Below are positions 1-7,900 of a stretch of DNA of 20,741 nt, piece by piece. The notes under the pieces are model-generated. The model saw only the letters and a program-made list of their open reading frames with translations, ran no database searches and was not told where the DNA came from. Made by a program: the position numbers and the translations under genes. How positions within the stretch are numbered: position 1 is the stretch's first letter; the number at the start of each line of letters is the position of its first letter. Where the stretch lies: the NCBI GenBank assembly GCA_964467985.1, contig CAYXTP010000024.1, positions 1-20,741 on the forward strand, written 5' to 3'. This DNA is from GCA-2720975 sp964467985. Lineage in GTDB: Bacteria > Planctomycetota > UBA1135 > GCA-002686595.

Positions 1-91
1 AAGCCTCTGGTGTAACCCGCGAAGTTCAGGGATCGCCGGTCCATCCATGCTCTAGTGAGTTTCCTCGTGAGTCGCCTTCAACACATGCCCC

Positions 92-166
92 CCCTCTCGC
101 TCGTTTGTGGGAGCCTCCCGACGCATGCGGCATCAATTCGTTGTCCCTCCCGCTGGTCTGTGGGAG
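92..166. repeat. Imperfect 22-bp direct repeat pair
   Basis: Two copies of a 22-base unit lie at 92-113 and 145-166, 53 bases apart start to start, identical at 19 of 22 positions and both ending in TGTGGGAG. The second copy also contains a short inverted pair, CTCCC and GGGAG. They sit just upstream of the hypothetical gene at 183, so they could be operator sites, but two copies cannot show that. I see no CRISPR-like regularity. Confidence 0.45.
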
Positions 167-182
167 TGTCGTGAGCCAATAG

Positions 183-722
183 ATGGACAGACCTGTACGA
201 AGGCCGTCGAAGACGTTTGGGGCGGATGGGTACGTTGTCATGAGTTCTAGGGGCTACACCTATGGCCTGATTCTGCTCTTGGATAGCGCACTTGGCTCAG
301 AGGGCGAGACCCTGGCTGCGCTCCATGCGCGTAAATGGGAGGCCCTTAGCTTCGCGCTCTTCCAACTCAAGGATGCGCATTGGCTTGATGGGGGAGTTGC
401 CAAGAGCAAAGACCTGATTGGCCGGCGGGTTTCGTGCCGCATTCATCCGAACGAGAGAACGCGTGACGGAAGTCCAACCGTGGAGAAAGCTAGCGCGGTC
501 GTCGTTGAGCATGAGCGACGGGTCAAGGTCTCCGTCCCCACCCAAGTTCAGCTTGAAATGAAGGGCTTCGTCCCTGTTCCTTGGAAACACCGCCCGAAGG
601 GAAGCAAGCGCGGGAGGAAGCGTCCGCTGGGCATGCGCAGCGGATCCAAGTGGGCGAACCGCTCCAACTGGGCAAAGCCGGGGAACGTGTTCAAGCCGTT
701 CCAGGGTGGTGGCGGTGGGTGA
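183..722 (+). CDS. Hypothetical protein with basic, glycine-rich tail
   Basis: An open frame of 179 residues that I do not recognise. The ATG at 183 gives the longest product; an in-frame ATG at 240 (residue 20, start MSSRGYTYG) is a credible alternative, because the first 19 residues are low in hydrophobic content while a regular helix-like stretch starts soon after it. The middle (about residues 25-75) looks globular. From about residue 130 it becomes very rich in Lys, Arg, Gly, Ser and Trp-Ala-Asn repeats and ends in five glycines, suggesting a disordered nucleic-acid-binding tail. An antisense frame of 152 residues (297-755) overlaps it; I prefer the plus strand because all neighbours lie that way. 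No Shine-Dalgarno is visible. It is 207 bases from the next gene and probably not co-translated with it. Confidence 0.5.
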   Translation: MDRPVRRPSKTFGADGYVVMSSRGYTYGLILLLDSALGSEGETLAALHARKWEALSFALFQLKDAHWLDGGVAKSKDLIGRRVSCRIHPNERTRDGSPTVEKASAVVVEHERRVKVSVPTQVQLEMKGFVPVPWKHRPKGSKRGRKRPLGMRSGSKWANRSNWAKPGNVFKPFQGGGGG

Positions 723-929
723 ACGGAGCGACTCTGGGGAGAGGGTTACACTCACTTGCTGGACACGTCTGGTAGTCGCACTTTGCAGAAGGGCACTGGG
801 CTACGAGTCTTCCACCGAGAGGTTGCACGCGGCTTGTAACGTCTTACTTGCAGAGCCGGGCGAGGACATTAGGGTTTTCGCTGTGGCCAGCGTGGAAAGA
901 GAGCAGCCGATGGTCGGATTGAGCAAGGC
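723..929. other. Intergenic region, no gene seen
   Basis: This short gap has no convincing frame. Its only visible structure is a 5-bp hairpin, CGCTG at 879-883 with CAGCG at 888-892 and a 4-base loop, about 40 bases before the next start. No U-tract follows it, so it is not a clear terminator. Confidence 0.35.
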
Positions 930-1247
930 ATGACCACTCACAACGTCTATGTCGTGGAGTTGCGGCGCAATGTCTTGGAGGTCAAGAAGTTCGCGGACAA
1001 GAACCCCGATTGCGAGCCGGGGATGCGCTGCTACTACGTGGGAATGACGGGCTTGAGCCCGGAGCAACGGTTCGGGAACCACAAGAGGGGATACAAAGCG
1101 AATCGATTCGTGCGTGACTATGGCATCGGCCTTCGCAGGGACGAATATGAGAGCTACAACCCTATGTCGTATGAGGACGCATGCTTCATGGAGGTGTTTC
1201 TTGCCGAGATGCTCCGCGCGAAGGGCCATGCGGTTTGGCAGAATTAG
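930..1247 (+). CDS. GIY-YIG-like small nuclease superfamily protein
   Basis: A 105-residue protein resembling the small stand-alone GIY-YIG family. The two signature strands are VYVVEL at residues 6-11 and YYVGMTG at 35-41, matching the GIY and YIG elements. They are followed by R47 and H51 in QRFGNH, near where the family has its catalytic Arg, and by E88 in ACFMEV, where the family has its metal-binding Glu. Real GIY-YIG enzymes cut one DNA strand at a time using a single divalent metal. Here the first motif is VYV rather than GIY, so activity is inferred. The length fits a bare catalytic domain with no DNA-binding partner domain. The ATG at 930 is used because the first conserved strand starts five residues later; upstream AAGG is too close to be a normal ribosome site. 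It lies 376 bases before the defence operon and may be an independent accessory nuclease. Confidence 0.75.
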   Translation: MTTHNVYVVELRRNVLEVKKFADKNPDCEPGMRCYYVGMTGLSPEQRFGNHKRGYKANRFVRDYGIGLRRDEYESYNPMSYEDACFMEVFLAEMLRAKGHAVWQN

Positions 1248-1623
1248 GCCGCGTGGTCACTGAAACCTGGGCTCTTCGGTCTACCCCAGGTTGTCGGGGG
1301 ACTAATGTGGGATAGGCCGATCAAACTAGACGCGAAGCAGCACGGAGCGCCAAGCGGACCATAACGACGGCTACTACGCACCTGCGTCCCGAAGCACGAG
1401 CTAGGGTCGGGGCATCCAATCCTTGCGAGCCGCACCTCGTAAGCTAGACTGGATTTCATGCGTGGCCCAGTATGTGGACAGGACTGGGGGCCCGAGTGGC
1501 GCCGCGGTGTTTGATGAATCTGGGGTTGCCACTACCCTGTAGCTACATCTGCTGGCGATCTCGCCCTGCCAGCTTGTTCCTTGTTGGTGCTTTGCCCTGG
1601 GCTTAACGGCCGGGACCATTCAG
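1248..1623 (+). promoter_or_regulatory. Non-coding leader of the defence operon
   Basis: This 376-base gap separates the GIY-YIG gene from the operon and must hold the operon's promoter if the operon is independently transcribed. Apart from the hairpin at its start, I see one weak sigma-70-like pair, TTGTTG at 1581-1586 and TTAACG at 1603-1608 with a 16-base spacer, ending 15 bases before the first start codon. That match is poor and could be chance. No Shine-Dalgarno precedes the ATG at 1624. Confidence 0.3.
1264..1292 (+). terminator. Perfect 8-bp hairpin after the GIY-YIG gene
   Basis: AACCTGGG (1264-1271) pairs perfectly with CCCAGGTT (1285-1292) around a 13-base loop, starting 17 bases after the stop codon of the GIY-YIG gene. 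Position suggests transcript termination, but the bases after it are G-rich and there is no U-tract, so it may instead be a processing or protein-binding site. Confidence 0.4.
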
Positions 1624-2019
1624 ATGAACTTCTTCCTCCACTCGCTCGTCGAGCGGGTGCTCAAGACCCTCGATCGGGGCACCGCCGCGGCCATGCAGGA
1701 ATGCCTGGATGGCTACAGCTCCATCGAGGCCGATCCGCGGGGAGCCGTCGTGGCCCACCTGAAGACCTTGCGGGAGGCGGGGCGCGAGAATGAATTCTTG
1801 GACTTGGTCCAGGCGGAGCGCTTGACCACTCGGAGTCTCGCGCTGCTGGATCGGTTGCAGGACGGCATGCCCGATGTGGAGCGCAAGCTGATCCTGGCTG
1901 CGGTGTACTACTTCATCGTCGGTGAGGACGGGGAGTCGGACACGGGGTCGATCTTAGGGCTTGATGATGATGAGCAGGTCCTCGAAGTGGTGGAGAAGGT
2001 GCTTGAGGAATCACGATGA
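1624..2019 (+). CDS. Small DUF1232-like protein, first gene of operon
   Basis: A 131-residue protein. The N-terminal 85 residues are predicted helical and charged. The C-terminus (about 90-128) reads LILAAVYYFI, then GLDDDEQVLEVVEKVLE, which resembles the DUF1232 (YkvA-like) pattern of an Ala-Tyr-Phe helix, an IPD turn, a GxxDD motif and a helix. The usual Pro-IPD part is replaced by an acidic Glu/Asp-rich loop, so this would be a diverged or repurposed copy. DUF1232 has no established biochemical role that I can cite. Its stop codon overlaps the start of the SNF2 helicase gene (ATGA at 2016-2019), so the two are translationally coupled, which argues that it is a real component of the same system, perhaps an adaptor or regulator for the helicase. 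The ATG at 1624 has no clear ribosome site. The DUF1232 call is from pattern memory and needs a profile search. Confidence 0.7.
   Translation: MNFFLHSLVERVLKTLDRGTAAAMQECLDGYSSIEADPRGAVVAHLKTLREAGRENEFLDLVQAERLTTRSLALLDRLQDGMPDVERKLILAAVYYFIVGEDGESDTGSILGLDDDEQVLEVVEKVLEESR
2005..2009 (+). promoter_or_regulatory. Shine-Dalgarno of the SNF2 gene
   Basis: GAGGA lies 6 bases before the ATG at 2016, inside the end of the preceding gene. With the ATGA overlap it supports this start and coupled translation. Confidence 0.6.
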
Positions 2020-4955
2020 TTGAAATGCCGGCGGAATTGGCGATCGCACCCGGGGCACGGGTACAGGCGCGGGATGAGGAGTGGATTGTGCGCTCGGTTC
2101 GGCGGGAGTCTGCTGAAGCAGAGGCCGTGTACGTGATCGGAGTCTCCGAACTGGTGCGCGGGCGGGAGGCAATCTTCCTCACGGACCTGGACGTAGTCGA
2201 GGTGCTGCGGCCGGAGGAGACGCAGCTGGTGGAGGACGACAGCTCGACCTATCGGAAGTCGCGGCTGTATCTCGAAAGCCTTCTGCATCGCACGCCACCG
2301 ACGGACAGTCGAATCCACATGGGGCATCTGGCTGCGGTGGACCAAATGGACTATCAGCTCGAACCGGCGGCTCACGCACTTTCGCAACTGCGACCGCGGA
2401 TCCTGATGGCCGATGGCGTGGGCCTCGGCAAGACGGTGGAGGTGGGCATACTCTTGTCCGAGCTCATGTGCCGCGGGAAAGGGCGGCGCATTCTGGTTGT
2501 GGCCATGAAGTCCATCCTGGAGCAGTTTCAGGGGGAGCTCTGGGCGAGGTTTACGATTCCGCTCGTGAGGCTCGATTCCGTCGGCATCCAACGCGTTCAG
2601 TCGAGGATCCCTTCGAACATGAACCCGTTTCACTATTACGACCGGGTCATCATTTCGATCGATACGCTCAAGAACGCTGGCAAGTACCGGCAGTACCTCG
2701 AAGAGTGCCACTGGGACTGCATCGTGGTGGATGAATGCCAGCACGCGGCCATGCGCACCAAGACCAGGACCGGGAGCGGCTCCCAGCGGGCGGCCCTCGG
2801 TAACTTGCTCTCGCAGACTTGCGACTCCTTGATCCTGACCTCGGCCACACCCCACGATGGGAGCGCGGCCAGCTTCGCTAGTTTGATGCGCCTGCTCGAT
2901 CCCACAGCGATCGCGGACGAAGAGAACTTCACCCGCGACGACGTGAAGCACCTCTTCCTGCGGCGCTTCAAGAAGGACGTGGCCTACCAGCTGAAAGATG
3001 TCTTTCCCAAGCGCCAGGGCGAGACCTTGCCCATCCAGGCTGGTGCCGAGGAGGACGCCTTCTTGGAAGCCATCCAGGGGGCGACCTTTGAAACCATCAG
3101 TAGCAAGCGCGGCGGGGGAGGCGTGCTCTTTCGGACGACCTTGCTCAAGGCGTTCCTGTCCTCGCCAGCTGCCTGCGTGGCCACGCTCGAGGAGCGACTG
3201 CGTCACAAGCGCCTTCAAGTGGACGACTTTGAGGGCGAGGAACGAAATGAAGCGCTTGCCGATCGTGCAACCCTGGAGTCCCTGCGCGACCTAGCCAGCA
3301 CCGTCACCAAGCCCATCTACACCAAGTACCAGCGGCTCGTGAAGCTCCTGCGGGAGCATGGGGTCAAGGGCAACGTCCCCTCGGACCGCGTCGTCATCTT
3401 CAGTGAGCGCATCGACACCCTGCGCTTCCTTGAAGAGAACCTGCTGGTGGACCTCAAGCTCAAGCCGGCACAGATCGAAGTCTTCCACGGCACGCTCAAC
3501 GACCAGAAGCAGATGGAGTTGGTTAAGGACTTCGGCACCGAGGCCAGCAAGGTGCGCATCCTGCTTGCTTCCGACGCGGCGGCCGAGGGCATCAACCTGC
3601 ACCACAAGTGCCATCGCCTGATCCAGTTCGATCTGCCCTGGTCCCTGATCACCATGGTCCAGCGCAACGGCCGCATCGATCGCTACGGGCAGAAAGAAGT
3701 GCCCTACATCCACTACATGCTCCTGCACTCCGGCTCCGCCGAGGTGCAGGACGACCTCCGTATCCTGGAGCGCCTGATCGAGAAGGAAGCCCAGGTCACG
3801 AAGAACCTCGGGGATGCGGCCTGCCTGATGAACGTGCACGAGCAGGCCGAAAAGGAGGCCATCAGCTTGGAACGGGCTGAAGAGAATGAAATCGCCCTCG
3901 TCATCCAGGGCGATAGAGTCGCCGAGGACGTCTTGCCTGACGAGCCGCGGGCTACCGGCAGCGACGACAAGCCTGACTGGTTCCAGGACCTCTTCGGGGG
4001 CACGAAGGAGGAGTCCAGGCTGGACGTGACGCCCGTGCCCTCACTGAGCTTGTTCAAAGACGACCTGGCCTTCGCCAACGAGGCGTTCGCCGAGACGGTG
4101 GACACGGCCAGCACCCATGTCCGCCGCCTAGATGACTTGCAGGGCTTCGAAATTGCCCCACCCGAGGACCTGGTCCAGCGTTACGAATATCTGCCACGGG
4201 AGCTGCTCAAGGACCGCGACCGCTTTCGTCTGACAGTAGACCGCCAGCGTGTCATGGACGGCCTGGACAAGGCCCGCGAGGACGACTCCCAGTGGCCCGA
4301 GTGGGAACTCTTCTGGCCCCAACACCCCATCTGTCAGTGGCTCGACGATCACGTGCTGGCCGCCTTCGGCCGTCACGAGGCTCCCGTCTTGCGCATCAAC
4401 GAGGGGCTCGAGCCGGGCTCTTCTGCCTTCCTCTTCCAGGGCCAGTACTCCAACAAGCGCAGCCGGCCCCTGATCGTGGATTGGTTCGCGATCGTCTTCC
4501 AGGGACAGAAGCCAGGCGAGATCCTGAGCTTCGAGGAGCTACGCGACCGCACCGGACTGGGGCGCGCACCCTCCAACCCAACGGGCAGCCTCTCCGAGGA
4601 CCAGCGCCAGCACCTGGAAGCCCTACGAGGCCCAGCCGCAGCGGCCGCCGGCAAACACATGAACGACCTGCGCCTGCAGCGTGCGGCCGAGCTCTCCACC
4701 AAGCTGAAGGACAACATGCGCGCCCTCAAGACCTGGGGCGATGCCCGCATTGCTGTGCTGGAACGGTCCACATTGACCAAGCCTGCCGAAGGCCAAGCCA
4801 GCATCAACCCCAGGCGCGTCAAACAAGCCAACCGCGAGATCGAGCAGACCTTGCAGCTCCTAGAGGAACGCAAGGCGTGGGTCACCAAAGGCCTTACCAC
4901 CAGCCCCGCGCCCTACCTGCGCCTCGCCGCCGTCTTCACCTCCACGGCACCCTAG
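2016..4955 (+). CDS. drmD-like: SNF2/RapA-type helicase, DISARM DrmD-like
   Basis: A 979-residue superfamily 2 ATPase. Visible motifs: Walker A DGVGLGKT at residues 133-140, Walker B DECQ at 239-242, motif III SATPH at 276-280, motif V ASDAAAEGINLH near 518-529, and motif VI QRNGRIDRYGQ at 549-559. This is the two-lobed SNF2 arrangement with the DECQ-type Walker B and QRxGRxxRxGQ end typical of the RapA/HepA side of the family. The first 100 residues form a small beta-rich domain. A C-terminal extension of about 400 residues contains SLSLFKDDLAF (676-686), which I associate with DrmD-type proteins. DrmD is the SNF2 helicase of class 1 DISARM and these enzymes translocate on double-stranded DNA using ATP without strand separation. 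It follows the DUF1232-like gene with a 4-base overlap and precedes the methylase gene by 20 bases, the order drmD then drmMI seen in DISARM. All catalytic motifs are intact. An alternative is a generic SNF2 partner of another restriction system. Confidence 0.95.
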   Translation: MIEMPAELAIAPGARVQARDEEWIVRSVRRESAEAEAVYVIGVSELVRGREAIFLTDLDVVEVLRPEETQLVEDDSSTYRKSRLYLESLLHRTPPTDSRIHMGHLAAVDQMDYQLEPAAHALSQLRPRILMADGVGLGKTVEVGILLSELMCRGKGRRILVVAMKSILEQFQGELWARFTIPLVRLDSVGIQRVQSRIPSNMNPFHYYDRVIISIDTLKNAGKYRQYLEECHWDCIVVDECQHAAMRTKTRTGSGSQRAALGNLLSQTCDSLILTSATPHDGSAASFASLMRLLDPTAIADEENFTRDDVKHLFLRRFKKDVAYQLKDVFPKRQGETLPIQAGAEEDAFLEAIQGATFETISSKRGGGGVLFRTTLLKAFLSSPAACVATLEERLRHKRLQVDDFEGEERNEALADRATLESLRDLASTVTKPIYTKYQRLVKLLREHGVKGNVPSDRVVIFSERIDTLRFLEENLLVDLKLKPAQIEVFHGTLNDQKQMELVKDFGTEASKVRILLASDAAAEGINLHHKCHRLIQFDLPWSLITMVQRNGRIDRYGQKEVPYIHYMLLHSGSAEVQDDLRILERLIEKEAQVTKNLGDAACLMNVHEQAEKEAISLERAEENEIALVIQGDRVAEDVLPDEPRATGSDDKPDWFQDLFGGTKEESRLDVTPVPSLSLFKDDLAFANEAFAETVDTASTHVRRLDDLQGFEIAPPEDLVQRYEYLPRELLKDRDRFRLTVDRQRVMDGLDKAREDDSQWPEWELFWPQHPICQWLDDHVLAAFGRHEAPVLRINEGLEPGSSAFLFQGQYSNKRSRPLIVDWFAIVFQGQKPGEILSFEELRDRTGLGRAPSNPTGSLSEDQRQHLEALRGPAAAAAGKHMNDLRLQRAAELSTKLKDNMRALKTWGDARIAVLERSTLTKPAEGQASINPRRVKQANREIEQTLQLLEERKAWVTKGLTTSPAPYLRLAAVFTSTAP

Positions 4956-4975
4956 GCCCGCACCTCTCACGCGCC

Positions 4976-7900
4976 ATGGCACTCAATCTCACCAGTATTG
5001 AAAACGTCGAATTCTACTCGGGCCACTACCTCGACTCCGTCCTCGAGGGCGACCTCAAGGGCACCTTCAGCAAGTGGAAGCAGGCCGCCGAGGACTCCGG
5101 TACCAAACAGCCCCGCGAGCGCCTACGGGCCTTAGGCGGTTCCTTCCTGAAGGCTCGCAACCTCGCTAGCGGCGAAGGCCGCTCCGGCAACTCGGCGGCG
5201 GAACGCTGGCAGTGCGCCCGAAACTTCCACTCGGACCTGCTGGCTGCCCTCGGCTACGAACGCAACCCCGGCACCGAATCCCTGGGCAAGGACGACCTCT
5301 GTCCCGTCCTCGCCACCTACGGGTCCAAGGCCCAGACGGACCTCTGGATTGTCGAAGCCCCTTTTCGCCAGAGCGACGAAGACAGCTCCCTGGACGAGTG
5401 CCTCTTCCCCGAGCAGTACCCCAGCCTCACGGACGGCGCCACTGCCTCCCAGCCACCCGCCTCCCACGACACCGCCCGCAAGGGCCAGCCCGCCACCTGG
5501 CGCGAGCTCCTGGACTCCGTCATCTTCCAGACCGAGAACGCGCCGCGCTGGGTTCTGTTCCTAGCCGGGGACCAGATCTACCTAGCCGAGCGCAACAAGT
5601 GGATCGCCGGTCGCTACCTGCGCTTCAACCTGGCCGACCTCTTCACCCGCCTAGAGAACGACGCCCTCAAGGCCGTCTGCGGCTTGCTGCACCGGGACGT
5701 GCTTGTCCCCGCGGACGGTGCCTGCCTGCACGACACTCTTGAGGAGAAGTCCCACAAGCACGCCTTTGCCGTCACCGGTGACCTCAAGCACGGCGTACGC
5801 CGCTCCGTCGAGCTGCTGGCCAACGAGGCCATCTGGTATCTGAAGGAATCCAAGCGCGCCGTCTACGCCAACGAGCAAATCGCCGGGCAACTCAAAGATG
5901 ACTGCGTCACCTGGCTTTACCGCTTGCTGTTCCTCTTCTACGTAGAGGCCCGCGGCTCCGAGCTGGACGTAGTCCCGATGAAGTCCACCGCCTACCGCAA
6001 GGGCTACAGCCTGGAAGGCTTGCGCGACCTAGAGCTTGTGGCCCTGACCACCGAGAAGGCCCGCAACGGCTACTACCTAGACGCCAGCCTGGCCCAGCTC
6101 TTCAAGATCGTGAACCAGGGCTATGCCGGCCAAGAGGAGGACAAGCACGCCACCGGCTCCTTCAGTGCCTTCGGCAGCGAACCTAGCCTCGAGGTCCACG
6201 CCCTGGCCTCGCCGCTCTTCGACGACGATCGCCTACAGATCCTGAAGGGCATCAAGTTCCGCAACTCCGTCCTGCAGCAGATCCTGCAGAATCTCTCCCT
6301 CTCGGCCGAGAAGGGCGGCAAGAAGCGCGGCCGCATCTCCTACGCTCAACTTGGCATCAGCCAGCTCGGATCGGTCTACGAGTCCCTGCTCTCCTACACC
6401 GGCTTCTTCGCCCAGGAGGCCGACGGCCTCTACGAAGTCGCCGCCAAGGCCGACGTCGAGGCCATCAACAAATCTCACGCCGGCAAGGGCCGTAGCCGCG
6501 AAGACGTGGCTACCTACTTCATCCCCGCCAGCCAAGCCGACCAGTACAAGGAAGAGGAGTTCGTGCGCAACGAGCACGGGCAGAAGGTCGTGCACCCCAA
6601 GGGCAGCTACATCTACACCCTGGCCGGCCGCAGCCGGGAAAAGTCCGCCAGCTTCTACACCCCCGAGGTCCTGACCCAGTGCGTGGTCAAGTATTCGCTC
6701 AAGGAGCTGCTCTGGGAACAACCAAGCGCATCCGGCGCCCAGCCCAAAATCAAGCTCAGCGCCGCCGAGATCCTCGACCTGACCATCTGCGAGCCTGCCA
6801 TGGGCAGTGGCGCCTTCCTGATCGAGGCCATCGATCAACTAGCCGACGCTTACTTAGGCGCGATCCAGTCCGAGCGCCACAAGCAGATCCCCTCCGACGA
6901 GTACCAGCGCGAGAAGCGCCGCGTCAAAGCCCGCCTAGCCACCAACAACTGTTACGGCGTCGACCTCAACACCATGGCCGTGCGCCTGGCCCAGGTCTCC
7001 CTCTGGCTGGGCTCCATGTACGAGGGCGGCAAGTGCCCCTGGTTCGGTTTGCGCCTAGCCAACGGCAACAGCCTGGTGGGGGCCAGGCGCGAAGTGTTCC
7101 AAACCGCGTCTGTCGTGCGCAGGGGCGGCAAGAAGGACCCCAACTGGCTCGGCCTCGTACCCGAGGCCGTCAGCCTGCACCACGGCCCTGACGGTCCCGC
7201 CGTGGACGGCAACTGGAAGGCTCGCAAGCGGCCCAAGGGCACCATCTATCACTTCCTACTCCCTGCCGACGGCATGGCGGCCTTCGATAAGGACAAGGTC
7301 GTCAAGGATGTCGCTCCCGAGGACGCCGCACGGATCACGACCTGGCACAAGGACTTCATCAAGCCCTTCAGCAATCCCGACGCCGCCCGCCTAGAGCGCA
7401 TGAGCGACGCCGTCGACCAACTCTGGACCGAAGTCGTCCGCGAACGCCAGCTGGCCATCAGCGAGACCACGGACCGAGTGCCGGTCTGGGGGGAGGACCG
7501 CGCAGCCGGTAGCCCCGCCTCCAGCACGGACGACATCCTGATCCAGGACCAGGAAGCCATGGCCCAGGCCCTAGAAGACTCCAGCTCCGCCTACCGCAGG
7601 CTCAAGCTGGTCATGGATGCCTGGTGCGCGCTCTGGTTCTGGCCCATCGAGCAATCGGCGCAGCTGCCCTCACGGCAGGAGTGGCTGGCGTCCTTGGAGT
7701 TGGTGCTGCTGGGCAAAGCGGATGTGCCGGTCATCAAGACTCAAGGCCAGCTCTTTGAGAAGCTGATGGTTCAAGCGGAACTGCCCCTCACCGGCTCCTC
7801 CGCAGCTTCCAACGTATCTCAGCCAGAGTTCGAGACCGCTGGTGGAGCGACCGCCGTGCTGGACGAGACGACGACACGGTCGAGGATCCAGCGCCTGCGT

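Noticed and set aside
92..166. CRISPR array
   Set aside because: Only two imperfect copies exist, with no further regular spacing and no cas gene in the window.
297..755. A 152-residue minus-strand frame over the first hypothetical gene
   Set aside because: No motif and no antisense neighbour; the plus-strand frame is preferred, though only with moderate confidence.
1581..1608. Sigma-70 promoter TTGTTG with TTAACG for the operon
   Set aside because: Both boxes are poor matches and the spacer is 16 bases; I mention it only as a weak candidate and give it no separate entry.
1908..3218. A 436-residue open frame on the minus strand
   Set aside because: It is antisense to the DUF1232-like and SNF2 genes, whose motifs are clear, and has no recognisable feature.
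4292..4975. In-frame 228-residue N-terminal extension of the methylase
   Set aside because: It overlaps the SNF2 gene out of frame, is rich in Arg, Pro and Gln as GC-rich shadow frames are, and the methylase-like sequence begins at the ATG at 4976.
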